A DNA stretch of 64,000 nt from Trichuris trichiura (Eukaryota; Nematoda; Enoplea; Trichinellida; Trichuridae). Numbering within the stretch: the stretch's first letter is position 1; each line of letters opens with the position of its first letter. Under the pieces are notes generated by a model. That model had not been told where the DNA came from and did no database searches. It was given only the letters and a program-made list of their open reading frames with translations. The stretch lies in NCBI GenBank assembly GCA_037903355.1, contig JBAJFE010000005.1:186001-250000 (forward strand), read 5' to 3'. This document shows, in pieces, positions 22,325 through 32,345 of this stretch. The translations under genes and the position numbers were made by a program.

Positions 22325-24521
22325 TCATCTCCCGCTTGGTGTTGGGCTTGGGCGACCTTGTTGCTTCACCCTTAATTTCTTGCGACGTTCTCTGCGAGCT
22401 CGTTCGCGTATTTGTGTTCCCAATGTTTTGCAGTCCAATTTTCTGAACATCTTCAACGCTTTCTTGAACTGCTGCAAACATTTAATAATGGTCAAAGCAA
22501 AGGTCTCTCGCTTACCTTTTCCTTGCGCCATGGTAGCAATAGGTTTAGTACCAACGTACCCTGCCTGTTTCGATAAGCCATTGCAAGGTAGCGTTTATTT
22601 CTATGAACCTTAGCTACAGGACAGGGGCAATTTTCGTTCTTCTCATTCAACATGAGCTTAAGTTCCTCGCCCGCATTTGACCGGGCCGCTCCCGCCTGTT
22701 GCTGCTGCTGCTGCTGTTGGGGCGATCCTCGAACGGAAACTTCACGGGGTTTGATCGTACGCGCCTTCTGTACAACTATGTTCTTGCTGTTAATTGCTTT
22801 CACTTTTATCTTCAACACTGAAACAATTCGCATTGCCGAGACTGATATTACCTATTTGCTAATTTGCATTTGAATAGGCTAACAATTATTGGCGCTTCGG
22901 GTGCGCGCCAACGTGGGTGGACAAGCGCGTCTGTCTTTCTTTTTTTCAAAAAAAAACAAAAAGAGCCCACACAGGTCGTCGTCGACTTGGCTGCTTTCAA
23001 GGGGCAACATGGGCACTTCTTATGCTTGCCGACGGTTGGACGACTGATCGATTGAACTACTTGCAAATTATTCCCGTCAGGCGGCTACTTCAAAGACTAC
23101 TACGTTGGGAGGGCGCCTTCGGTTGAACCGTACCCGATAGGTGCTTATTATGAACGCTGACTCAACAGCATTGAATTTCATATATGTTTTGTGAAGGTCG
23201 TTTGATCTTGCCGGCTTTCGATCGACTTACTCGTTTCTATGGAATCGAAATGGAGACAGAGAGGGCAACAGGACAACTAGAAGCTGACGAGGACGACGAT
23301 GATCATATTTCCCTTCTTAAGAAGTATCGTTTGTTGCTTGAGCTTTTGGGTCGATACAGAGAGAGAGTAAGCCGTCGCGGTTGTCTCGATCGACCGAAAA
23401 GCTTAGGGCCAATTCAATTAGCCAAAAAAGCATTCATTCGTCTGTCACCACCGCCCATATTGAATCGATGTGTCGACGACTGCTTTAGTCGACGAATATG
23501 GTAACCGTCCATTGCTCCCAATTGGGCAATTTACTTTTTTCCGCCCAAAAAAGAGGCGCAAACTTACCCAAATCGGATCGGCAGAAATGATCGAGAATGT
23601 TTTCGTACGTTCCCACTTGGTTGCATGCCGTGCACGACTTGTTGGCTAAAAAAGGAGAAAAAAGAACGATATAACAATTTTCGACTAAACAGAAGAGAGA
23701 GAGAGACGGGGCAAACAAACACACAATGGGCAAAGGAAGATGGAGGACGAACGTTGTTAGCGCTTTTGCTTGGCGATCGGTCAATCCGATTATAGAGGCG
23801 CGAAGCGAAGTCGAGCAAACGATTGCTATTGTTGTTGGTTCGACCGGTCGGCCAAGCGGATCGACCACGCCCATAAGTAGCACGTTTACTTGGCGCCCTC
23901 CGTGGCAGCGCATGTTTGGAAACAATAACAATGGCTCACTTTGGTAATTCTCTCGCGGTTTGATGCACATGTCGTTGGCGACGGGGAATTTTTTGCAATT
24001 CAACATTTCGGGCCACGGAAAACCGTACATCTGCATACGCTTTTCGCATCCGGCTTTGACCGTTTCGCACAAGGAGCGACACGGATAAATAGCTCGTTCC
24101 AGGCAAACCGGGGCAAACAGCGAGCATAGGAATCGCTTTAAAAGGGAAAAGAGAATTTAAATATGCAAATTGAGTAAGATCATGCCTGCGTATCCGAGTG
24201 ACAGTTCAGTCGTAGAAGAGATATCCACGGGGCGGCTTGTTGTACAGCTTCGTCCAATGTTTCGTGATCAACCAAATTTGGTAGACGCATACGGGAATAG
24301 TCGATACCGTGACATAAGGTAAAATTTCTTGGTATATCAACGCAGCTTGGCTGCGGCATACGGCTTAAAACTGCCCATGATTCCGACATGTACGTATCAA
24401 CACCGGATGGCCACGATGAACCACCACCACCACCAGCAGCAGCAGCGGCTTCCGAATGGCCATCGGTTATTATAACAATGACCATAAGTAGGGACAAGGG
24501 TAGAATAATTGAAATCGGCAT
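22325..24521 (-). CDS. sfrp-1: Secreted frizzled-related protein (Wnt antagonist)
   Basis: An extracellular Wnt-binding modulator. Exons on the minus strand are 24521-24186, 24135-23890, 23637-23568, 22817-22516 and 22471-22325, giving 366 residues in frame. A hydrophobic signal peptide starts MPISIILPLSLLMVIVIITD. The frizzled cysteine-rich domain (about residues 55-170) has the expected cysteines, with landmarks CVDIPRNFTLCHGIDY, CSLFAPVC, YPCRSLC and YGFPWPEMLNC. A netrin-like domain follows, from SCTACNQVGTYENILDHFC to NCPCP and LPWRKEKQFKKALKMFRKLDC, which aligns with SFRP1-type NTR modules. That domain carries an insertion with eight consecutive glutamines. The C-terminus is strongly basic. 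The first intron (24185-24136) uses a GC donor (ACGCAG|GCATGA). The intron at 23567-22818 is 750 bp against 44-50 bp elsewhere. The acceptor of exon 3 is my best-phase choice; a slightly different site is possible. Confidence 0.92.
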
Positions 24522-25851
24522 GGCAACTTATAACGTTGTGGTGTCCAACTGTTCTATGTGTATGTGGTGTGTCTCTTCTCTACTTGAATAATTGAAGGAA
24601 GGAAGAAGAAGTGGAATCCCGACTGGCGTGGCGACGACACAACGGCATTGGTGGGCTGTGACGCGCGGAAGCAAGCTAATAAGCGTTAAGGTCTCTTTGG
24701 TCGGCCGTCAACCGCGAAAGCTGATAATCGTCGTCGAGAATTGAATTGTCAAGGCGGTGCCTTTGCCAAGTCGGTGAGTTTCAGAAAACAGTAGAAGCCG
24801 TCATTCAGTGGTTGCGACAATCAATCGGCGCCCGACGACGAATGCTGACGGTTTTTGTCAGGAGGCTTTTTTAAATAGCCGTTCAGGCATCCGCGGCAGC
24901 TTTGGCTCTCCTATGAAACTGGATATACGCTTCTCAGCTGTTTCGCGCGCGCGCGCGCGCTTCCACCATTGTGCAAAGGTAGACGGAGCAAAGGGCGCGC
25001 TGTATTCGATTACACGACACAACGATTGGGCGGCAACGATTGGTCATGTGACCAACGTTGACGAGCCAGTCACGACGATCCATTGGCGCGCGCGACTATA
25101 GCTGTTGTGCCCAACTTTTCTTCGACCGGAAATTTCACTTCCGGTGGGCGTGAATATCTCTCCCTCCCTATGCCTCCCTATCTTCATCCTGCTGGCCAAG
25201 CTCGTCGTCTTTCCGATCTCTATTGACAACGCGACACCGCCTTTGCAAACAAAACTAAGCTGTAGACAGCGCCGGCGGCTGCGGCGGGTTGTCTTTTGCC
25301 AATGTTGACCCAAATGGGGGAAACGTAAAAAGGCGGGCCCAAAAGTTGACTCCAAAAGTTGCCGCTCTCTTTAAGCGGTTCGCTTGAGCTCGCGCTTGTA
25401 ACTTTTTGCCAAGGTAAACATGGTTAAATGGGCCCAGCGCCGACCGGCCGTTGCAAAGTTGTTCGGCTTTTACTGGCGCAAGCACGGCGCGGCAGCGCTC
25501 TTGTCTAGACTTTGCGTTTTTATTTTTTAAAAAAGTCGTCAACTACGATACAGTAATCCGCGCGCGCGCGCCCTATTGCGACAACAGAGACGAAGACGAC
25601 GACGACGACGAGAAGAGGAAAGAGAAGAGAATTCGGCCTGCGCGCGCTTATCTTTCGTCAAAGGCCCACATATATAATAATCTAAAAGGTACACTGGCAA
25701 TAAGACGGGGCGGTCCCTTTGGAAACGACCAAGCCGCGCACTTATCTATTTGAGCCGCTTTCAACGAGCGCCTATGTTTGCCTATTGGCTTCTGACGACG
25801 ACTAAGACGACGACGCATTATTTGGGGGAGCGCCAGTGCGGCAATTGATTC
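24522..25851. other. Upstream region of the SFRP gene, GC-rich with CG-dinucleotide runs
   Basis: No supported coding exon. Alternating CG tracts occur near 24947-24960 and 25560-25571, and a GA/CGA-rich run near 25595-25630. ATGCAAAT also occurs at about 24164, within the first SFRP intron. Confidence 0.45.
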
Positions 25852-26510
25852 GTCACTTTTCCAAAAAATGCAAATTTTTATTTCCTAGCGCGAGCCATTT
25901 TTGCCTCTACGCGTTGCTTGCTCATTTGCATAAGTAACGAAAGAAGAAGAAGACAACAACGTGTTGTCACTTTTAAAAAAGATGCAAATTTTTCTCTCTT
26001 TGCGCGAGCCATTTTTGCCTCTACGCGTCGCTTGATAATTTGCATATGTAAAAAAAGGAAAAGAAAGACAACAACAACATGTCGCTTTTCAAAAAAATGC
26101 AAATTTTTATTTCCTAGCGCGACCCATTTTTGAGTCTACGCGTCGCTAGCTAATTTGCATAAGTAACAAAGGAAGAAGACAACAGCGTGGCGCTTTTCAA
26201 GAAAATGCAAATTTTTCCCTCTTTCCGCGACCCAGTTTTGCCTCTACGCGTCGCTTGTTAATTTGCATATGTAAAAAAAGGAAAAGAAAGACAACAACAT
26301 TATGGCGCTTTTCAAAAAAAAAATGCAAATTTTTCCCTCTTTCCGCGACCCATTTTTGCGTCTACGCGTCGCTTGCTAATTTGCATAAGTAACAAAAGAA
26401 GAAGACTCACTTTTCAAAAAATGCAAATTTTTCTTTCGTTGCGCGAGCTATTTTTGCGTCTACGCGTCGCTTGCTAATTTGCATACGTAACAAACGAAGA
26501 AGAAGACAAC
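25852..26510. repeat. Six-copy repeat with paired, inverted POU octamers
   Basis: Six units of about 100-115 bp. Each has ATGCAAAT and its reverse complement ATTTGCAT. Starts of the first octamer are 25868, 25982, 26097, 26205, 26323 and 26421; starts of the second are 25924, 26038, 26153, 26261, 26379 and 26477. In all six the two sites are exactly 56 bases apart, giving a 64-bp core of fixed length. The linkers between cores vary (34-54 bases) and are A/G-rich. The middle of each core has a conserved CTACGCGT followed by a GC-rich stretch. All twelve octamers are perfect although the surrounding sequence has diverged. Confidence 0.95.
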
Positions 26511-26751
26511 AGGTTGTGCTATGAAACTGTTTTTATTTGGCCAATAATTACTCTGCTTCTAAATAAATGGTGTGTTGACGGGTGCGTTCGTGCGTGTGTG
26601 CAATGCTTAGATATTTCTTCTTCTTTTTTTTGTTTAAAAAGAAAAAAGACCTTTTGCAAACCTTCATCACTGCCTCTGCGCGCGCGCGCGTCGTCGGCGC
26701 GTTGCTGCTTCCTTTAAGAGGATATAGATAGAGGCGCGCATAACCAACTAT

Positions 26752-28363
26752 TCAACGATGGTGATGTTCCTTGTGAGCATGATCCTTATGATGATGGTCT
26801 TTATCTTCGCTGCTGCTACTGTGATGATGTTCGGCATGATGATGGTGATGATGATCGTGATCATGCAGCTCGTGTACTCGTTTGCAATATTCCTTAACTA
26901 CGCACTTGCTTCCATCCTCGTTTGGATGATAAGGATGGCAGCAACATTTGCATTTTCCGCCGACCCTGAAAAGAAAAGATAACAATTCAATATTGGTGGC
27001 CAGCGCCGTAACGAACTCTTTGCAATTGCTGTAGGGAAGTTGCATTAGCAGTTTGGCGTATCCGTCGCGCTTCCAATGTGGCATATGCTTCTCTTTGCTT
27101 TTGACGGTGAAGTCGTCCCACAGTTTTTCCTTCAGCTTGCGCGGGAACACGCACGAACCGTTGATCTTGTCCATGGTGCAAATGTCGCTGCACGTTGGAC
27201 AATCGTCGTGACCACAACTTTTTTTGCCCAACTTTAGTTCGCTGTAAGTACTCGTCATTTTCAAAGGCAAAATATAAGAAAGAGAAGAAGACCTACAAGC
27301 ATCCGTCCTTCTTGTCGCGTTTCATGCATTTTACTCGGAAGCTGCAGTAGCCGCACTTTTCCGGTATATGAATACCGGGAGGAGTCACAACGGGCGGTCG
27401 GTAACCGTCCGCTTCGGGATGTACGTGACAATGGTCTTCCACATGCTTGACAATATCTTTCAATGGGAACCAAAGGCATTCGCTCCATTCGCTTGGCGGT
27501 CCAAAGGCAGGGCAATCGTGAGCTTAAATAATAATAATAATAATTTGCATGAAGAGAAATGATGTTCAAAGATGTATCGATTGGTTGGTTGATTGAGAGA
27601 GGGAAAGTTTACCCGGCGGCTTGACGCATTCGGTGCCTGACTCGTTTGGCTCATAGTCACCGCAGCAACACTTGCACATTCCATTCTTTCTGAACAAATT
27701 TCAAAGTGAGCGGAGCAAAAAGCGTCGTGCATGCACCGCTTTGCGGCGGCGCCGTTGCAATTGCCTACTCGATGCAATGCTTTTTCGGTATACTTTCGAA
27801 CATTTTTCTGTAGCCGAGTCGTACGTAGGACGGCGTGTCCGGTCTTGTGAAGCATTGTTTCAACTTTTCGTTTATGAAAGCGTAACCGCATCCCAGATGG
27901 GGCAATTTGGGCAGCGTACAAATTTGGCCGTGATCATGGCACACATCCACTTCACCATCAAGAGGATAACAATCTTTGGCGTTGTCCCTTCGGCGGCATC
28001 GGAATTTGAAGCTGCAATGGCCGCACATTGGCGGCGGTTTTGCTTCGCCCGGAAGTTCCATAACGCCGGTTAGATTGCGTTCGGCGTGCATACCGCAAGC
28101 GTGCGCTATTTTTGTGTACATATTTTGGGGAGGATACCAAAGGCAATCGGTCCACGGTCTCCAGTCTTTCCATGCCGGACAATGGTCGTGGTGATCCGCC
28201 AATGCGTAACCTAATTTTGCATACAATCATCATCCCTACGCATTGTTGTTGTTGACAAGCGACGACGAAGACGAGAGAGAGAGAGAGAGGCGCTGAAAAA
28301 CAACAACTTACCACCAAATGTTAGGAGCAGAGAAACGAACGGCAGTAGCAGCATCGCAGCCAT
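26752..28363 (-). CDS. Unrecognised secreted protein: duplicated cysteine-rich module plus histidine-rich tail
   Basis: I do not recognise the family. Exons on the minus strand are 28363-28312, 28210-27769, 27689-27613, 27522-27297, 27241-27017 and 26965-26752, giving 411 residues in frame. A signal peptide (MAAMLLLPFVSLLLTFG) starts it. Two homologous modules follow. Each begins CPAxxxxxxWxxCLWxP, continues through C(G)xCSFxxxC, and ends in a CKCCC box (GMCKCCCGDYEPNESG in module 1, GKCKCCCHPYHPNEDG in module 2). Both modules have a phase-2 intron at the same place, just before the CKCCC box (after HCIE and NCKE), so the duplication copied the gene structure too. The last ~40 residues are rich in His with Asp/Glu/Ser and look metal-binding (inference). 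It could be an extracellular matrix, egg or excretory-secretory protein; nothing in the sequence decides this. The donor at 27016 (GTTCGT) is weak. Confidence 0.8.
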
Positions 28364-28965
28364 CGTTGCTTGGCTTACAATGAGCAGCCACCGTTGGATG
28401 TTCCATTATATAGAGTTGCGCAAGAGATGATTGAATGGCAACGTGCGTTAAACGTGCCAAGTAATTTGTACTTACCCCAACAAGTGGAATAGTAAATCAA
28501 AAAGAGAAACTGCAAAGCGAACACCTTTCGCCCGCGCGTCAGCCGTGAACACAATTGCTATAGTGTTAACGCGTTTGCCTACTACGAAACTTCCCTTATG
28601 GTCAATATTGGCGTGGCCATTTTCCATGGTCACCAATGCTTAATCCAAATCCTCTCTCCACCTATATGTATATATGTCTATATGCTCTGCGTCTATTTGC
28701 CTATGGTTTATATAATGTTGTGTTAACAAAGTTGACTTTTCTTTGGCTCTCCTCCCAATTGGGTCTCCCATTGTAACAACAACAACGAGTTGTCGTCTCG
28801 AAAAGCTCTGCGTACGGCGTTGGTTTTTTCTTGGTTAAATGAACTTACGAAGCTCTTCCTGTCACTCTCTTCTTTCGACGTGAAAGAGTATAGGCGCGCG
28901 CGCGCAATATGTTCTCATCGTTAGTTGCTGAAAACTACTATTGACTGTGGAAAATTTATTTCGCT
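28364..28965. other. Intergenic region upstream of the cysteine-rich secreted gene
   Basis: AT-rich, no coding exon seen. An alternating CG tract lies at about 28895-28906. AATAAA on the minus strand near 28955 could serve the small candidate gene to its right. Confidence 0.4.
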
Positions 28966-29193
28966 TCAACTTGGCGTGTATAAATGGAAAGAAAATTGAT
29001 TTCGCTGCCTCGGGGCAAAACGACACGGCAAATATGCAACACTGCAAGTACCCATTGGAATGCTAATCGGCGGCAGCGGCGCCGGTTGAGTCGGCGTCGA
29101 CGGCGACCATTGGTCGTTGTCCGTTCGATTTACGATCGGCCATGCAAATGGAACGGTTTCGTCTGAAGACGTGCCGCCGCCGTCGTCGACCAT
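28966..29193 (-). CDS. Candidate small protein gene, uncertain
   Basis: An uninterrupted frame of 75 codons begins MVDDGGGTSSDETVPFAW and is Pro/Ser/Thr-rich. On the minus strand a TATAAA lies about 35 bases upstream of the ATG (near 29228) and an AATAAA about 10 bases after the stop, which is why I list it. There is no recognisable domain. Alternatively it is one exon of a longer gene, since a donor-like G|GTACTT lies inside it. The neighbouring minus-strand stretch 29330-29560 is also open and Ala/Thr-rich but has no start codon. Confidence 0.3.
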   Translation of the reverse strand: MVDDGGGTSSDETVPFAWPIVNRTDNDQWSPSTPTQPAPLPPISIPMGTCSVAYLPCRFAPRQRNQFSFHLYTPS

Positions 29194-29592
29194 TGAGACG
29201 ATCAAGTAGAGGCAATTTGCGGCTTTATACTAGCCGACCAAATGGACCAACAGGCGCGCAACGTCGGCGGAGGAATTCTGGATGCGCGGAACGTCGACTT
29301 TTTTTTCTGTTCGCACATTGGACGAAGAAAAGATTTTTACAAACTCTCCGCTCCTGGACGATTGGAGACGCGCCGAGAACGCACCGAACATCAGCAGCTG
29401 TCAGACTGCCGTCGTCCGCAGGTGACGTCGGCAATTCCCAAACGCCTATTGTGATTAATGCAATGGAACGAGCCGTTTCGGCCGTCAGGCTACGATTCGG
29501 TTCGCGCTCGACGGCTAACGAAGCAACTGCCGCTACTGGTGCCGTCGTTGCGTGGTTGCTATTTTAGATTGTAACCTGCGAATCCTTACCGG
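29194..29592. other. Unassigned GC-rich stretch with open minus-strand frame
   Basis: Minus-strand frame open from about 29560 down to 29330, with acceptor-like TAG at its start and composition unlike the AT-rich intergenic DNA. No family was recognised and no start codon was found, so no gene is called. The arginine-rich plus-strand frame over the same bases is probably its shadow. Confidence 0.3.
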
Positions 29593-30794
29593 CTACAAAA
29601 GTGGCGTCAAAACGTTACAACACAATATCTTCTTCATTCCTCGCGTAACGGCTGGTCGGCGTGAACCGTCGAAATTTCCACTTCCTTCCAGACGTTCTAC
29701 AACGTTTAAGGGAATATAGCAGTAGTTTTTTTTTATCGGAAAGCCTACATGAGGCGACAATGGTTCCTCAAGGCTAGCGGCGGGTGACCTAAGGAAAGCC
29801 TGCAAAAGCCGGTTTAACGTTTTGTACGCGATACGACATGTGCGCTGCTGAGGTTTACCAAAATCTGCCACAAAACGGCCTCGACGAAAAGGTCGACAAT
29901 GATGTTCGAATCGAAACCGCAAAATTCAAATTCCAGCCGGCCTTTGCGATCCGCGCCGCGAATACGCATGGCGTTGAAGTGGTTAAGAGGCACATCGATA
30001 GAGTCGTCGGAAGTTTTCCATTTGCATACAAGTGTTGGCACGCAAAGTCGCAGCATTTCGTCTGATTGAATAGCGAGTTGAAAATCGAGTACAACGATCG
30101 AGTACGTACCGCGGCGGACAAGATGTTCCCCGAAGGAGATTGAGCAAGTTGCCAAAGTTGGACTTTTGCCATGAGGCGGCAAAGCTCTTCGAGCTGACAA
30201 ATGTTGGAAACGGCGAAATTGCTCAAGAAGAAGTCGAGAACCCGTTTCCTGCTGGCCGACTATCAAGTCGAATAGGTGAATTACTTGGCTGGAGATCTGC
30301 GCTTTAAAAATTGAACGGTCCAGCTTCTTAAGCAGAAAAAGATCGAAAACAATTGCCGTCCGCTCGAACGGGTCCTCAATGCGGAATTCGTGTTTGCACT
30401 CGGCTCCTCCGGCCAAAAAAGGTAGGCTGGACGAGTAGCGCTTGTTACGACGCCATTGGCCGTTCGACGAATGACCAACGAACAAAATCAACGGACGGAC
30501 GTCGAGCAAAAGCTTCCAACGATCCAAGGCGACGTGCAACTTGTTTTTCAAGCTTACCAAAACGCGTTGACCATTTCCGGCTACCGGTACAACTTGAAAG
30601 TTGCACTCGATCGGCCAATTGCGGTACGCGCCGCCGGCTGCGCGACTTTCCGCCTTCAATCTTGAAGCGATCGCCAAATCGGTAAACAACCTCTTCTGCT
30701 CGTCCAACTTTCGTTGCACATTCTTAAGGGTGGTCATTTCGGCCGATATCTCTTTCAAAATAGGCTGCACGCCGCGACGCTCGTCCTGTAGCAT
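29593..30794 (-). CDS. Unrecognised protein with N-terminal coiled coil
   Basis: Exons on the minus strand are 30794-30110, 30061-29859 and 29799-29593, giving 364 residues in frame. The first ~50 residues (MLQDERRGVQPILKEISAEM onward, then LKNVQRKLDEQKRLF) predict a coiled coil. The rest has alternating hydrophobic strands such as ECNFQVVPVAGNGQRVLVSL and LFVEAVLWQILAFLRSP, suggesting beta-rich followed by helical structure. I could not assign it to a family. The intron near 30100 could use either of two donors 4 bp apart, which changes the frame before it; around 30110-30290 a second frame also looks coding, so an extra splice event there is possible. The start is 96 bases from the divergent ABHD gene. 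An acceptor-like TTTAAAAG just before the ATG may be a trans-splice site. Confidence 0.6.
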
Positions 30795-30890
30795 CACTTT
30801 GCCCTTTTAAACTGGCAAAATAGGGTGCGGTAGCATTATTGTACCTGCGCATACATTAAAGTTACTGTACTTTTGAATTTGTTTTTGTTT
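30795..30890. promoter_or_regulatory. Short head-to-head intergenic region
   Basis: Ninety-six bases separate the ATG of the minus-strand coiled-coil gene (30794) from the ATG of the ABHD gene (30891). Both promoters, or trans-splice acceptors, must lie within or overlap this interval. A GTTACTGTAC motif sits in the middle (about 30860). Confidence 0.55.
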
Positions 30891-32345
30891 ATGGACTCGA
30901 ACGAAATGCCCGGTTTCGTTTGCGCGACCGCCGAGAGTTCCCTGGTGGCCACAACTGGCAACGGGCAAATAAGCGTAGTTTCGCGCGCCCAGGCGTGGAT
31001 ACGCGATCGCTGGGTGCCTTTCAGGTCCGAGGTGTTGGAACAGGCGGAGGAAAAATTGCTTGGACGTAAGCCCTTTGTTGATTGCACTCTTTTGCGTAAG
31101 CTGCTGTGTTGTTAGAGCTAAGATCTTTCGTACGTCAGCAGTACGTCCCCGTCTTAAACGGGACTTGTCGTTTGTGGACAACGGTTGTGTCCAGCCGGTC
31201 TCCGGGTGACGACTACTCCAGCCGTACCCCTTTGGTGTTGTTGCACGGTCTTGGAGGCGGTGGTGCCTTATGGATGCGCAATTTCGACGCTCTCGCTGCT
31301 CATCGTGTTGTTTACGCAATTGACGTCCTTGGTAGGCTTTTGTTTGTTCTCCGAATAGATTTCGCCCCTCCAATAAAGTATGGTTGCGTATAGGTTTTGG
31401 GCGTTCTAGTCGACCTTCCTTCGGCAACGACGATATCCTAGCAGAGCAGCAATGGGTGCAATCGTTGGAAGATTGGCGCCGTTACGTCAAGTTGGATAAG
31501 ATAACTTTACTGGGTCACTCGTTGGGCGCCTATATTGCTTCCGCGTACGCTTTGGAGCACCCAGATTTTGTTAATCACTTAATTCTGGCTGATCCGTGGG
31601 GTTTCCCGGCCAAACCTGTCGATCAAGAAACTGCCCTATCGACAACGCTTCCAACGTGGATTCGCATTGTTTCGCGTCTATTTTCCCAGCTTAGCCCATT
31701 GTACGTCCTACGAGTGGCGGGACCTTTTGGTAAGAATTTTTGCCGTCCATCGTTTGGCTTGTCTTAGTTTGGCATCTCAGGACCATCGCTGATTCGCAGA
31801 ATTCGTCCCGACATAGGGAAAAAGTTTTTCGACGATTCGGAAAGACAACAGCTCATATTCGACTACATATATCATTGCAACGCGCAGCTGCCCAGGTTTT
31901 TGCCACTCCTTCGTTTGGTTAATTAATTACTGTTCCTTTTGAATGATCTTTCAGCGGAGAGGACGCTTTTCAACTCATCTCCATTCCGTTCGCTTGGGCT
32001 AAGCGTCCCATGGTGGATCGATTGCCCCTTATAAGGCGTAATTTTCCAATTACATTTGTGTAAATTATTGTTGACTCAATTAATGGCGAGCACCTTTTTT
32101 TTGCAAATTTTCCAGATACGGAAGTCGATCGTGGACCGACCCGGACGCCGGTTATTTGGTACAAAAGCAGCTGAGACATCGCTGTCCCGTTCGAGTGGAG
32201 GTGAGCTTTGCCCTTAGCGACCGTACGTACTAGTATCCGCTCGTTTGCTTTACAGATTATGCGTAATTCCGGTCATCACGTATACACGGATCAAGCTGAT
32301 TCATTCAACGAGTTGATCAATGAAGCATTGGCTTTCACTCCCTAA
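30891..32345 (+). CDS. ABHD4/5: ABHD4/ABHD5 (CGI-58) family alpha/beta hydrolase
   Basis: Lipid metabolism enzyme or lipase co-activator of the ABHD4/5 subfamily. Exons 30891-31065, 31116-31331, 31394-31729, 31781-31895, 31955-32059, 32116-32200 and 32256-32345 join to 373 residues. Landmarks are PLVLLHGLGGGGALW (oxyanion loop), LGFGRSSRPSF, the nucleophile elbow GHSLG, NHLILADPWGFP, IYHCNAQLPSGE and the C-terminal GHHVYTDQ with the HX4D motif. The serine in GHSLG is present, as in ABHD4; ABHD5 itself has asparagine there. So this protein can be catalytic, although it may serve both roles in a nematode. All introns are 50-62 bp. Confidence 0.93.

Noticed and set aside
23184..23504. 107-codon plus-strand frame with an acidic stretch
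   Set aside because: It lies inside the 750 bp SFRP intron on the opposite strand and shows no domain.
25852..26510. CRISPR array
   Set aside because: The repeats are long and diverged with low-complexity linkers rather than unique spacers, and the genome is eukaryotic.
29142..29567. Arginine-rich plus-strand frame of 141 codons
   Set aside because: Composition is that of the antisense of a GC-rich minus-strand frame; no independent support.
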